From NCBI GenBank assembly GCA_963791235.1, contig CAWBRW010000030.1:62001-126000 (forward strand): a DNA stretch of 64,000 nucleotides. Reading direction: 5' to 3'. The first letter of the stretch is position 1. Every line of letters begins with the position of its first letter. The notes beneath the pieces are model-generated. The model did not search any database. It saw only the letters and a program-made list of their open reading frames with translations, and was not told the origin of the DNA. This DNA comes from JALORV01 sp963791235 (lineage in GTDB: Bacteria; Pseudomonadota; Gammaproteobacteria; Burkholderiales; Burkholderiaceae_F). Positions 28,764 to 38,676 of the stretch are shown one piece after another. The position numbers were made by a program, and so were the translations under genes.

Positions 28764-29480
28764 ATGCGGGCACTGATACTGGCAGCGGGACGGGGCGAGC
28801 GGATGCGGCCGCTGACGGACAGCGTGCCGAAGCCGCTGCTGCGAGCGGGCGGGCGGCGCCTGATCGAATGGCAACTCGGCGCGCTGGCAGCCGCAGGCAT
28901 TCGCGACATCGTCGTCAACACCGCGCACCTGCCGCAGCAGTTCGAGACGGTGCTGGGCACCGGCGCCGCTCTCGGCGTATCGATTGCCTACTCGCGCGAA
29001 GGCGAGCGGGCGGAGGATGCGCTCGAAACCCTCGGCGGCATCGTGCGCGCGTTGCCGCTGCTGGGGTCCGCGCCATTTGTCGTCGTCAGTGGCGACATCG
29101 TCACCGACTTCGACTACTCCACCTTGCGGCCTCGTGCGCAGGCGCTTGCGGCAGGTGCCGCAGATGCGCATCTGGTCCTGGTCGACAACCCGTCCTTCCA
29201 TGCCCGCGGCGACATGGGGCTGGTCGACGGCCACATCGCGCCCGATGCGACGGAACGACTGACGTACGCGAATGTCGGCGTGTTCGCTCCTGCACTGTTC
29301 GCGGGACTCGCGCCGGAGCGCGCGCGGCTCTTCCCCTGGCTCTATGGTGCGGCGCGCGCGGGCCGCGTCACCGGCGAGCATTTCAGTGGCCGCTGGCACA
29401 ACGTCGGCACGCCCGACGAACTCGCGCTTCTCGATGCCGAACTGGGCCGGTCCGGGCGGCTGCAGCAGCGCGACTCGTAG
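28764..29480 (+). CDS. murU: N-acetylmuramate alpha-1-phosphate uridylyltransferase
   Basis: A 238-residue nucleotidyltransferase. The signature LILAAGRGERMRPLTDSVPK at the N-terminus and VVSGDIVTDFDY in the middle are typical of MurU, which converts MurNAc-1-phosphate and UTP to UDP-MurNAc in cell-wall recycling. The ATG at 28764 gives the exact family start. It is downstream of amgK, with a 147-base gap containing repeat A and a palindrome. Confidence 0.92.
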   Translation: MRALILAAGRGERMRPLTDSVPKPLLRAGGRRLIEWQLGALAAAGIRDIVVNTAHLPQQFETVLGTGAALGVSIAYSREGERAEDALETLGGIVRALPLLGSAPFVVVSGDIVTDFDYSTLRPRAQALAAGAADAHLVLVDNPSFHARGDMGLVDGHIAPDATERLTYANVGVFAPALFAGLAPERARLFPWLYGAARAGRVTGEHFSGRWHNVGTPDELALLDAELGRSGRLQQRDS

Positions 29481-29522
29481 AATGCGCACTTTCTTCCTGC
29501 GCGCTCATGACGACCCCTCCAA

Positions 29523-30857
29523 GTGACCACCGAAGTGTTCCGAGCGCGCCGCCGCCGTGTCCTCGAGACCATGGCGGAGCAGGGCGGCGGTGTCGCGGTG
29601 CTCTTCACCGCGCCCGAGCAGAAGCGCAACCGCGACTCCGATCATCCCTATCGCTTCGACAGCCACTTCTGGTACCTGACCGGCTTCGCCGAGCCGGGCG
29701 CAGCGCTGGTGCTGGTCGCGCGTGGCGAACGCAACGAAGCGCTGCTGTTCTGCCGCGCGAAGGATGCGGAACGCGAGGTCTGGGACGGTTTTCGCTTTGG
29801 TCCCGAGGCCGCCACGGTGGCATTCGGATTTGAAGCCGGCCATCCGATCGAGGCCCTGGATGCACTGATGCCCGAATTGCTCGGCGATGCGCCGGCGCTT
29901 TTCTGCGCTCTGGACAGCGGCGCGGAAGGCGAGGCGCGAGTGCAACGCTGGCTGGCCGGGGTACGTTCGCGCAGCCGCAGTGGCACGCGCGCACCGACGG
30001 CGCATCACGATCTGCTCGCGATCCTCGACGAGATGCGGCTGGTCAAGGACGCGACCGAAGTGGCGACGATGCGACGCGCCGCGAGCATCACCGCAGCCGC
30101 GCATCTGCGGCTGATGCGCGAGTGCCGGCCCGGCATGCACGAGTACGAACTCGAGGCCGAGTTGCTGCACGAGTTTCGCCGCCACGGCGCCCAGTCGCCT
30201 GCGTACACCTCGATCGTGGCAACGGGCCCCAACGCCTGCGTGCTGCACTACCCGGCCGGCAATGCCCGTCTCGCCGACGGTCACCTCTGCCTCGTCGATG
30301 CGGGATGCGAAGTCGACGGCTATGCCGCGGACCTGACGCGCACGCTTCCCGTCAACGGCCGCTTCAGCGGCGAGCAACGCGCGATCTACGAACTGGTGCT
30401 GGCCGCACAGCACGCCGCGCTCGGATGCGTGAGGCCGGGTGCTGCGTTCAACGAACCGCACGAGGCGGCAACACGAGTCCTCGCCCAGGGCTTGATCGAC
30501 CTCGGCCTGCTCAATGGGTCGGCCGATGGGGTCATCGAGGCCGGTGCGCATCGCCAGTTCTACATGCATCGGACCAGTCACTGGCTCGGCCTCGACGTTC
30601 ACGACGTCGGTGACTATCGCGAGTTGGGACCAGCGCCCGAGGCGGGCGAGCGTGCCTGGCGGCGCCTGGTCCCCGGCATGGCCATGACCGTCGAGCCAGG
30701 CGTCTATTTGCGTCCGGCCGACAATGTTCCGGAGCGCTTTCACAACATTGGTATCCGTATCGAGGACGATGTGATCGTCACGGCCAGCGGCCATGAGGTG
30801 CTGACACACGCGGCGCCGAAGCATCCGGACGACGTCGAGGCGGTGATGCGTGGCTGA
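29523..30857 (+). CDS. pepP: Xaa-Pro aminopeptidase (PepP-type)
   Basis: An intact 444-residue M24B peptidase removing N-terminal residues before proline. The dimanganese ligands are all present: Asp259, Asp270, His353, Glu391 and Glu414, along with HWLGLDVHD and TVEPGVYL. The N-terminal domain start (RRRRVLETMAEQGGGVAVLF) matches PepP. It uses GTG 29523 and overlaps the start of ubiH. pepP-ubiH is a classic gammaproteobacterial pair. Confidence 0.94.
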   Translation: MTTEVFRARRRRVLETMAEQGGGVAVLFTAPEQKRNRDSDHPYRFDSHFWYLTGFAEPGAALVLVARGERNEALLFCRAKDAEREVWDGFRFGPEAATVAFGFEAGHPIEALDALMPELLGDAPALFCALDSGAEGEARVQRWLAGVRSRSRSGTRAPTAHHDLLAILDEMRLVKDATEVATMRRAASITAAAHLRLMRECRPGMHEYELEAELLHEFRRHGAQSPAYTSIVATGPNACVLHYPAGNARLADGHLCLVDAGCEVDGYAADLTRTLPVNGRFSGEQRAIYELVLAAQHAALGCVRPGAAFNEPHEAATRVLAQGLIDLGLLNGSADGVIEAGAHRQFYMHRTSHWLGLDVHDVGDYRELGPAPEAGERAWRRLVPGMAMTVEPGVYLRPADNVPERFHNIGIRIEDDVIVTASGHEVLTHAAPKHPDDVEAVMRG

Positions 30858-32011
30858 CACGAAAACCAATGCCCGTGTCCTGATTGCCGGTGCGGGGCCG
30901 GTCGGGATGGCGTTCGCACTGATGCTTGCGCGGCGCCGGGTCGACTGCGAGGTCATCGACGCTCGCACGCTGGAGGCCGCGCGGGGCGATCGGCGCCTGC
31001 TGGCGCTGTCGCGCGGGACGGTCGAGTTGCTGGCGCCGCTGGTGCAACTGCCGTCGGCGGTGACGGCGCCGATCCGCTCGGTCGTGGTGTCGTCCGCGGG
31101 CGAATTCGGTCGTGTCGTGATCGGCCCCGACGATCTCGGGCCGCGGCCGCTGGGCGTGACGATCCGCTATGGCGATCTGCTCTGCGCCACTGGCCGAGGC
31201 CTGTGCTGCCAGCGGGCAGGTGCACGTCACGCGACCATGCCGCGTCACCGAGGTGTCGCAGCGCCCGGCGCGCGTCACTGCGCGGCTCGATGATGGTACC
31301 GAGCGGGATGCCGAGCTCCTGGTCAACGCCGAGGGCACGGCGGTGCTTCCGCCGCAGGCAGCCGACCAGTCGGCGCTGGTGGCGGATGTGACCCTCGACG
31401 GACCGGCTGTCGGGGAGGCGTTCGAACGATTCACACGCGACGGCCCGCTGGCGCTGCTGCCGCTGCCCGGGCAGGCGCCCGCGGCCGGCCGCAGCCTGTC
31501 GCTGGTCTGGTGCATGCCGGCGGCCGCGGCGCAGCGGCGCCTGCAGCTTGACGACCCGGCGTTTGTGGCGGAGCTGCAGCAGGCCTTCGGTTCGCGCAGC
31601 GGGAGGATCGTGCGGGTCGGGCCTCGTGCCAGCTATCCGCTGCACGAACAGTCGCGCGGGACGCTGCGCGAGCATCGCGTCGTCTGGATCGGCAACGCAG
31701 CGCAGACACTGCACCCGGTCGCCGGGCAAGGGCTGAATCTCGGCATGCGCGATGCGTCACAGCTGGCCGATGTCATCGCCGTTGCGCTGGCTGCGGGCCG
31801 TGATCTCTCGGCCGTGCTGGATGACTACGAGCGCAGCCGCCGCACCGACCGCGCCGCCATCCTCGGATTGACGCGTCGCTTGCCGGGACTGTTTGCGACT
31901 CGCGCGACGCCTGTCGCGGTCGGTCGTTCGCTGGGGCTGACGGCGCTGAATGTGTTTCCCGATCTGCGGCGGCAGTTCGCGCGGCTGCTGATGTTTGGCG
32001 TGCGCAGCTGA
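30850..32011 (+). CDS. ubiH: UbiH-family ubiquinone biosynthesis hydroxylase (one frameshift)
   Basis: A flavoprotein monooxygenase of about 386 residues. It has an N-terminal FAD motif (IAGAGPVGM) and the UbiH-type motif GNAAQTLHPVAGQG followed by NLGMRDASQLADVI. UbiH hydroxylates the ring in aerobic ubiquinone synthesis. The frame slips near 31185 (GDLLCA to LAEACAASGQV), with one extra base. The GTG start overlaps the pepP stop. A sister ubiI gene, often next, is absent. Confidence 0.88.
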
Positions 32012-32041
32012 GAATCGACGGCTCGCTCTACGACGCTTAGA

Positions 32042-32047
32042 TACAAT
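32042..32047 (+). promoter_or_regulatory. Possible -10 box of the dusB-fis operon
   Basis: TACAAT lies 41 bases before the dusB ATG in the only gap between ubiH and dusB. No convincing -35 box is seen. Confidence 0.3.
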
Positions 32048-32087
32048 CCGCGGCCCCCGTCCCGCCGCCTTTCCGTCCCGCCTCCTG

Positions 32088-33092
32088 ATGCGCATTGGTC
32101 CGTACCTGCTGCCGAACAACGTGTTCGTCGCGCCGATGGCGGGCGTCACGGACCGGCCGTACCGGCAGCTGTGCAAGGCGCTCGGCGCGGGACATGCGAT
32201 CTCCGAGATGGCGGCCTCGAACCCGCGACTGTGGGCGAGCGAGAAAACGATGCGCCGCCTGAATCACGAGGGCGAGCGTGCACCGGTCGCGGTGCAGCTT
32301 GCCGGTTCCGATCCCGCGATGCTGGCGGAGGCGGCGCGCTTCAATGTCGACCGCGGCGCGCAGATCATCGATATCAACATGGGCTGCCCGGCGAAGAAGG
32401 TCTGCAATGTCGCGTGCGGGTCGGCCCTGCTGCGTGACACCGATCTGGTCGAGCGCATCCTCGGCACCGTCGTGGCTGCGGTCGATGTGCCCGTCACGCT
32501 GAAGTACCGCACCGGCTGGCATCCGGAGCATCGCAATGCCGTGCAAGTCGCCCGCCTGGCGCAGTCCCTCGGCGTGGCAGCGCTGACCCTGCACGGACGG
32601 ACCCGCGCCTGCGGCTTTCATGGCACGGCCGAGTACGACACGATCCGTGCGGTCAAGCAGGCCGTCAGCATCCCCGTCGTCGCCAATGGCGACATCGACA
32701 CCGTGCGCAAGGCGCGTGACGTGCTGCAGTACACGGGCGCGGACGCGATCATGATCGGACGCGCGGCGCAGGGCAGGCCATGGATCTTCCGCGAAGTGGT
32801 GCACTTCCTGGCCACCGGCGAGGAACTGGCGCCGCCGCGCGTCGACGAAGTGCGCGAACTGCTGCTGGCGCATCTCGACGATCACTATCGCTTCTACGGC
32901 GCCGCAGTCGGCGTGCGAACGGCGCGCAAGCACATCATCTGGTACACGCGCGGCCTCGTCGGCGGACGCGCGTTCTGCGACGAAATGAACCGGCTCGACG
33001 ACTGCGCCGCGCAGAAGCGCGCGGTCGACGCTTTCCTGCGTCGTCACGGCGAGCACAGCGAAAGGCTGGCCTACGCGCCAGTTCTTCATTGA
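32088..33092 (+). CDS. dusB: tRNA-dihydrouridine synthase B
   Basis: An intact 334-residue FMN enzyme that reduces uridines in tRNA. VFVAPMAGVTDRPYRQL at the start, the catalytic-Cys motif NMGCPAKKVC, HGRTRACGFHG and the phosphate-binding GADAIMIGRAAQGRPWIF are present. The ATG at 32088 gives the normal start. dusB directly upstream of fis is the widely conserved gammaproteobacterial operon. Confidence 0.95.
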   Translation: MRIGPYLLPNNVFVAPMAGVTDRPYRQLCKALGAGHAISEMAASNPRLWASEKTMRRLNHEGERAPVAVQLAGSDPAMLAEAARFNVDRGAQIIDINMGCPAKKVCNVACGSALLRDTDLVERILGTVVAAVDVPVTLKYRTGWHPEHRNAVQVARLAQSLGVAALTLHGRTRACGFHGTAEYDTIRAVKQAVSIPVVANGDIDTVRKARDVLQYTGADAIMIGRAAQGRPWIFREVVHFLATGEELAPPRVDEVRELLLAHLDDHYRFYGAAVGVRTARKHIIWYTRGLVGGRAFCDEMNRLDDCAAQKRAVDAFLRRHGEHSERLAYAPVLH

Positions 33093-33102
33093 GGATTCGA
33101 AA

Positions 33103-33390
33103 GTGGCCAAGTCATCCGTCAGATCGGGATCGACCACCGAGCGCGCCAGCCGCCAGCGCAGCGGCGAAACGCTGGAGCAGTGCGTGCTGCGCAGCCTCGC
33201 GCAGTACTTCGAGGATCTCGACGGGGCCCCGCCGCACGCGCTGTTCGAAATGGTGACAACCGCGGTCGAGCGCCCGCTGCTGCAGTTCGCAATGACGCGA
33301 GCCGGCGGCAACCAGTCGGCCGCCGCCGAACTGCTGGGCATCAATCGAAACACGCTGCGCAAGAAGCTGCAGCAACAGAAACTGGCCTGA
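33103..33390 (+). CDS. fis: Nucleoid-associated regulator Fis
   Basis: A 95-residue Fis protein. The C-terminal helix-turn-helix (GGNQSAAAELLGINRNTLRK) is almost canonical and the N-terminal half is variable, as usual. Fis bends DNA and regulates rRNA operons and recombination. It starts at GTG 33103, ten bases after dusB, and is followed 24 bases later by purH. Confidence 0.95.
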   Translation: MAKSSVRSGSTTERASRQRSGETLEQCVLRSLAQYFEDLDGAPPHALFEMVTTAVERPLLQFAMTRAGGNQSAAAELLGINRNTLRKKLQQQKLA

Positions 33391-33414
33391 GCCAACGGCG
33401 GGGAGGCCGTGAAG

Positions 33415-34968
33415 ATGATCAAGCAGGCGCTCATCAGCGTCTCGGACAAGCGTGGTGTCGTCGACTTTGCGCGCGCGCTTCACGGACTGGGATATCGGCT
33501 TCTTTCGACCGGCGGCACGGCGCGCCTGCTGGCGGATGCCGGCCTCGCGGTGACCGAGGTCGCCGAGTACACCGGGCTTTCCCGAGATGCTCGATGGGCG
33601 GGTAAAGACGCTGAACCCGCGCATCCACGCCGGGCTGCTCGCGCGCCGGCCCGATCCGGCGCACATGCAGGCGCTCGCGCAGCACTGCGATCGACCCGAT
33701 CGACATCCTCGTCGTCAACCTCTATCCGTTCGAGCAGACGGTGGCGCGGCCGGGATGCAGCTTCGACGATGCCATCGAGAACATCGACATCGGCGGGCCG
33801 GCGATGCTGCGTGCGGCCGCCAAGAATCACGAGAGCGTCGCCGCGATCGTCGATCCCGATGACTACGGCGCCATCCTCGAGGAACTGCGGTCGCGGCAGG
33901 AGATCGGTGCAGCGACGCGCCTCGCGCTGGCGAAGAAGGTGTTCGCCCACACCGCACGCTACGACGGCATGATCGCCAACTACCTGACGGCGCTCGACGG
34001 CACGGCGCCGGGACCGGTTTCCCGAGGTGCTGACGCGCCAGTGGGTCAGGGTGCAGCAGATGCGCTATGGCGAGAACCCGCACCAGCAGGCGGCGTTCTA
34101 CCGCGAACGCAACGTCGGCACTGGCCTGCTCGCCGGGTATACGCAGCTGCAGGGCAAGGAGCTGTCGTACAACAACATCGCCGACGCCGATGCGGCCTGG
34201 GAGTGCGTGCGCAGCTTCGACGAATGCGCCTGCGTCATCGTCAAGCATGCGAATCCGTGCGGGGTTGCGATTGCCGCCGCGCCCGCTGCTGCCTACGCCA
34301 AGGCATTCAAGACCGATCCCACCTCGGCCTTCGGCGGCATCATCGCGTTCAACCGGCCGCTGGATGGCGCAGCAGCGCAGGCGGTGGCGAAGCAGTTCGT
34401 CGAGGTCGTGATCGCACCCGAATTCGATGCCGCCGCGCGCGCGGTGTTTGCCGCCAAGCAGAACGTGCGCCTTTTGACGGTCGCGCTCGGCAGTGCGCAC
34501 AACGACTTCGACTTCAAGCGCGTCGGCGGCGGCCTGCTGGTGCAGTCACCGGACCTGCATGCGATCGCGTCGTCCGACCTGCGCGTCGTGACCGCGAAGG
34601 CGCCGACGCCGCAGCAGCTCGCCGACCTGCAGTTTGCCTGGCGGGTGGCCAAGTTCGTCAAGTCCAACACGATCGTCTTTGCCCACGATGGCATGACGCT
34701 CGGCGTCGGCGCGGGGCAGATGTCGCGCATCGACTCCGCGCGCATTGCCTCGATCAAGGCGAAGGAAGCCGGGCTCTCGCTGGCCGGCTCCGCGGCGGCG
34801 TCCGATGCGTTCTTCCCGTTCCGTGACGGACTCGATGTCGTCGTCGACGCCGGCGCCACCTGCGTGATCCAGCCCGGCGGCAGCATGCGCGACGAGGAAG
34901 TGATTGCCGCGGCCAACGAGCGCGGCATTGCGATGGTCTTCACCGGGGTGCGGCACTTCAGGCACTGA
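33415..34968 (+). CDS. purH: Bifunctional AICAR transformylase/IMP cyclohydrolase (three frameshifts)
   Basis: PurH catalyses the last two steps of IMP synthesis. The N-terminal IMP cyclohydrolase start (QALISVSDKRGVVDFARAL), NPRIHAGLLARR, NIDIGGPAMLRAAAKNH and the transformylase motifs (RYGENPHQQAAFY, VKHANPCGVAI, ending MVFTGVRHFRH) are all readable, but in three frames. Breaks lie near 33580 (TGFPEMLDG), 33690 (HCIDPIDILV) and 34015 (FPEVLTRQW), and each is explained by one extra base. ATG 33415 has better SD spacing (GGGAGG) than GTG 33409. purD, often next, is absent. Confidence 0.93.
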
Positions 34969-35040
34969 GCGTGCGTGGCCCGGTGGCGCCGCGCGCGGCC
35001 GTTCTTCATCGCTGCCGCGACCGACGCTGACGGCGCGGGC

Positions 35041-35459
35041 CGGTTACTTTCTTTGCTTCGCCAAAGAAAGTCACCAAAGAAAGGCGACCGCACGAAGGCC
35101 GGCCTGCGGCTGCCCTTGCGCTGCGGGCGTCGCGGGCCGGGCGCGAAACTCGCGCCCTGCGGTCGCTCAGACAGGCAGGCCCTCAAAGGCTCCCGCGCCG
35201 CCCCGCACCGCGCGGCGCCTTCGAGGGCACGACTGCGTCGCGTGCAGCGTTGGCACGGCGACGGGGTTCGCCCGCTCGGGGACGCCGCGCAGTGCGGGGC
35301 GGCGCGGGGCAGTGCCGGGCGCGCTGTCTGAGCGACCGCAGGGAGCGAGTTTGCGGCCCGGCCCGCGACGCCCGCAGCGCAAGGGCAGCCGCAGGCCGGC
35401 CTTCGCGGTCGCGGCTTTCTTTGGTTACTTTCTTTGGCGAGACAAAGAAAGTCACGCGG
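35041..35459. repeat. Long near-perfect inverted repeat in the purH-ruvC gap
   Basis: Two arms of about 177 bases (35041-35217 and 35283-35459) are reverse complements with scattered mismatches, separated by a 66-base centre. The segment 35094-35142 is an exact reverse complement of 35356-35404 (49 bases). Each outer arm end also holds a small AAAGAAAG/CTTTCTTT palindrome. The gap 34969-35577 has no credible gene; the open frames across it mirror each other because of the palindrome. Intergenic repeats beginning GGTTACTTTCTTTG are, from memory, common in Xanthomonadaceae. Confidence 0.85.
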
Positions 35460-35577
35460 CCGGGCGACTCCCGGCTCGGTCAAAGAAACGACGAGGAAGC
35501 AGCCCGCGCAGCGGCACGATGAATCTGCCCACGCAGCGAATGCAATTCTCGCTGCGCCTGCATGGCACAATCGCCGC

Positions 35578-36156
35578 GTGTCCGCCGTACTGCGCATCCT
35601 TGGTATCGACCCCGGCCTGAACCGCACCGGTTACGGCGTCATCGAAGTGAGCGGCACGCATCTCGGCTATGTCGCTGCCGGCGTGATCCGGGTTCCACCG
35701 GGTGAGCTGCATGAGCGCCTCGGCACGATATTGAGCGCACTCGCCGGCGTGATCCGCGAGACGCGTCCGCAGGTCGCCACGGTCGAAAAAGTGTTCGTCA
35801 ACGTCAATCCGCAGTCCACCCTGCTGCTCGGTCAGGCGCGCGGTGCGGCCATCTGCGCGGCGGTCAGCGAGGGCCTGGCCGTGCACGAGTACGCGGCGCT
35901 GCGCATCAAGCAGGCGGTCGTCGGCTTTGGCCAGGCCGACAAGCGCCAGGTGCAATCGATGGTGCAACGGCTGCTCGCGCTCGACGGCGTGCCGGCGTCC
36001 GATGCGGCCGACGCGCTGGCCTGCGCAATCTGCCACGCGCACTCGCGCACGCTGCTGGCGGCGGGCGCACGAGACGGTGCACGCACCGTCGTGCGCAGTG
36101 CACGCGGCGGCGGCGCGCGCCGCGCGTGGACGGCACGCCTGGCGGGCGGCAGATGA
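35578..36156 (+). CDS. ruvC: Holliday junction resolvase RuvC
   Basis: A 192-residue RNase-H-fold endonuclease. ILGIDPGLNRTGYGVIE holds the first catalytic Asp, VEKVFVNVNPQST the Glu, and ASDAADALACAICH the C-terminal Asp pair. It cleaves Holliday junctions moved by RuvAB. GTG 35578 is the start. The C-terminal Arg/Gly-rich tail is longer than in E. coli. It overlaps the ruvA start by four bases. Confidence 0.94.
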   Translation: MSAVLRILGIDPGLNRTGYGVIEVSGTHLGYVAAGVIRVPPGELHERLGTILSALAGVIRETRPQVATVEKVFVNVNPQSTLLLGQARGAAICAAVSEGLAVHEYAALRIKQAVVGFGQADKRQVQSMVQRLLALDGVPASDAADALACAICHAHSRTLLAAGARDGARTVVRSARGGGARRAWTARLAGGR

Positions 36157-36732
36157 TCGGTCGACTCGAAGGCCGCCTGCTGGAAAAGAACCCGCCGTCC
36201 TTGCTCGTCGACGTCAGCGGCGTCGGTTACGAAGTTGATGTGCCGATGAGCACGTTCTACCAGCTGCCCGCGATCTCCGAGCGTGTGGTTCTGCTGACGC
36301 ACCTCGCGATCCGCGAGGACGCACACCAGCTCTACGGCTTCGCAACGCGCGGCCGAGCGCGCCGCGTTCCGCGAGCTGATCAAGATTTCCGGCGTCGGCG
36401 CCCGCACCGCCCTCTCGGTGCTGTCGGGGCTCTCCGTCACGGAGCTGGCCCAGGCGATCACCTTGCAGGAGAGCGCCCGCCTGACGCGGATTCCGGGGAT
36501 CGGCAAGAAGACGGCGGAGCGCCTGCTGCTGGAATTGAAGGGCAAGCTCGGCGCGGATCTGGGCGCCGCGCCAGGCAGCGTCGGCGGGGACGCACATGCC
36601 GACATCGTTCGCGCGCTGCTTGCACTCGGCTACAACGAGCGCGAAGCGAGCACCGCCGTGCGGCAGTTGCCGGCGGGCACCGGCACCTCGGACGGCATAC
36701 GCCTCGCCCTAAAATCGCTGGCCAAGGGCTGA
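36153..36732 (+). CDS. ruvA: Holliday junction DNA helicase subunit RuvA (one frameshift)
   Basis: RuvA tetramers bind four-way junctions and load RuvB. MIGRLEGRLLEKNPPSLLVD, then in a second frame ISGVGARTALSVLSGLS and the helix-hairpin-helix LTRIPGIGKKTAERLLLELK, ending LALKSLAKG, give 192 residues. One extra G near 36350 (TRAERAAFREL restored) explains the break. It sits between ruvC and ruvB in the standard order. Confidence 0.94.
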
Positions 36733-36754
36733 CAGTCGTCAGCCGGAGAACACG

Positions 36755-37790
36755 TTGACCGCTGCAGAGCGCCTGGTCGCCGGCCATCCTGCCTCGCCGA
36801 ACGAGGAGGCGATCGAGCGCGCGCTGCGCCCGTCGTCGCTGGCCGAGTACGTCGGCCAGCCGAAAGTTCGCGAGCAGCTCGGCATCTTCGTCGCCGCGGC
36901 GCGCAATCGGGCCGAAGCGCTCGATCACGTGCTGCTGTTCGGCCCGCCCGGTCTCGGCAAGACCACGCTGGCGCACATCATTGCGCGCGAAATGGGCGTC
37001 AACCTGCGCCAGACCTCCGGTCCGGTGCTGGAACGGCCCGGCGACCTGGCGGCGATGCTGACCAATCTCGAGAAGCACGACGTGCTGTTCATCGACGAGA
37101 TCCATCGCCTGTCGCCGGTGGTCGAGGAAATCCTGTACCCGGCGCTGGAGGACTTCCAGATCGACATCATGATCGGCGAAGGCCCGGCGGCGCGCTCGAT
37201 CAAGATCGACCTGCCGCCCTTCACACTGGTCGGGGCCACCACCCGCGCCGGCATGCTGACCAACCCGCTGCGCGACCGCTTCGGCATCGTCGCGCGGCTG
37301 GAGTTCTATTCGACCGAGGAACTGACGACGATCGTCACGCGGTCGCGGGCGCTTGCTGAATGCCAAGTCACGGCCGAGGGCGCGCGCGAGATCGCCCAGC
37401 GTTCGCGCGGCACACCGCGTATCGCCAACCGCCTGCTGCGGCGCGTGCGTGACTATGCCGAGGTGAAGGGCACGGCGAGAGATCTCCGTCGATGTGGCCG
37501 ATCTGGCGCTGGCATGCTCGAAGTCGACCGGCTCGGTCTGGATGTGATGGACCGCAAATTGCTGCTGGCGGTCATCGACAAGTTCGCCGGTGGCCCGGTC
37601 GGCATCGACAACCTGGCGGCGGCGGTCGGCGAAGAGCGCGACACGCTGGAAGACGTCGTCGAGCCTTACCTGATCCAGCAGGGCATGCTGCAGCGCACGC
37701 CGCGTGGCCGGGTGGCATCCGTTGGCGGCATATCGCCACTTCGGGCGGGTCGAGCCGCGCGCCGCCGGTGCCGTAGGCGACCTGCTCTAA
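36755..37790 (+). CDS. ruvB: Holliday junction branch-migration ATPase RuvB (frameshifted here)
   Basis: An AAA+ motor of about 344 residues. It has Walker A GPPGLGKTT, Walker B LFIDEIH and sensor segment GATTRAGMLTNPLRDRFG. TTG 36755 with SD GGAG is the start. Small indels at 37480-37510 scramble about ten residues of the conserved EISVDVADLAL segment, and a further shift near 37715 puts the C-terminus (YRHFGRVEPRAAGAVGDLL, stop 37788-37790) in another frame. In relatives ybgC-tolQ often follows directly; here an accessory block begins. Confidence 0.92.
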
Positions 37791-37827
37791 CGGCCCGGTC
37801 GCGTACCGGTCGGGCGACGCGAGGCGG

Positions 37828-37856
37828 TGTCGATCGTGGTTTCTTTGGGCTAGAAT
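37828..37856 (+). promoter_or_regulatory. Possible promoter of the tonB-exb operon
   Basis: TAGAAT (37851-37856) lies 17 bases after a weak -35 candidate TGTCGA (37828-37833) and about 80 bases before tonB. It is the best promoter-like site in the ruvB-tonB gap. Confidence 0.35.
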
Positions 37857-37936
37857 CGCGGGCTTTGCGATTGCGCAGCGACCAAGGCATTAGACATCGC
37901 GGACTTTTCGCTCAGGGCGATCCCCGGAGGGCGTCA

Positions 37937-38584
37937 ATGAATTACGCAGAGCAGCAGCGCAATCCTGGAAGGCATGCCGTGGGGATCACCGCGGTCGTGC
38001 TGCTGCACGTGCTGATCGTCTGGGCCCTCGTCTCTGGCCTCGCGCGTACCGTCGTCGAAGTCGTCAAGGGTCCGATCGACGTCAAGGTGATCGAGGAAAT
38101 CATCAAGAAGCCGCCTCCGCCGCCGGAGGTCGTCCCGCCGCCACCCAAGCTGGCTGCGCCACCGCCGCCGTTCATTCCGCCGCCGGAGATCAACATCGCG
38201 CCGCCGCCCACCCCGGCGCCGGCGATTTCGGCTGTGACGCAGGAAGCACCGCCCGGGCCGCAGGCGCCGATGATCCAGAAGGTACCCGAGACGGCGCCGG
38301 CGCCGGCCCCGGCCGTGCGCAGCGCGCGCGTGGTGTGCCCGAACTACACGGAAGTGATGTCCTCGATCGTCTATCCGCGTGAGGCGATCAAGGAAAACCT
38401 CGAAGGCGAGGTCGTGATCGAGTTCACTGTTACGGCGAGCGGACAGGTCAAGGACATGGTGATCAAGTCGTCGTCGAATCGCGTCTTCAACCGGGCGTCG
38501 ATGGCGGTGGTTTCAGAGTTGAAGTGCCAGGGCCAGGGGCAGGACATCCGGGCGCAGGCGCCCATCAGTTTCAAGCTTCGCTAA
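37937..38584 (+). CDS. tonB: TonB energy transducer
   Basis: A 215-residue TonB. A membrane anchor (about residues 14-38, GITAVVLLHVLIVWALVSGL) is followed by a long proline-rich periplasmic spacer (residues 58-115, repeated KPPPPP/PPPP) and a C-terminal TonB domain (VYPREAIKENLEGEVVIEFT). Two cysteines in the C-terminal domain (VVCPNY and ELKCQG) may form a disulfide. It carries proton-motive-force energy from ExbB/ExbD to outer-membrane receptors, one of which is encoded at 42454-45363. SD GGAGG precedes ATG 37937. Confidence 0.92.
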   Translation: MNYAEQQRNPGRHAVGITAVVLLHVLIVWALVSGLARTVVEVVKGPIDVKVIEEIIKKPPPPPEVVPPPPKLAAPPPPFIPPPEINIAPPPTPAPAISAVTQEAPPGPQAPMIQKVPETAPAPAPAVRSARVVCPNYTEVMSSIVYPREAIKENLEGEVVIEFTVTASGQVKDMVIKSSSNRVFNRASMAVVSELKCQGQGQDIRAQAPISFKLR

Positions 38585-38676
38585 CAGGCCGGGAGCAAGC
38601 CGATCGGAACAGGGCGTCACCGCGCCGCTTCACCGTCCGACACGCTGCCGCCCATCTTCCACCAGGAGATTTTGAA

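Noticed and set aside
34904..35620. Open frames on both strands of the purH-ruvC gap
   Set aside because: They come from the long inverted repeat and are almost identical on the two strands; low-complexity Arg/Ala/Gly content and no start-site support.
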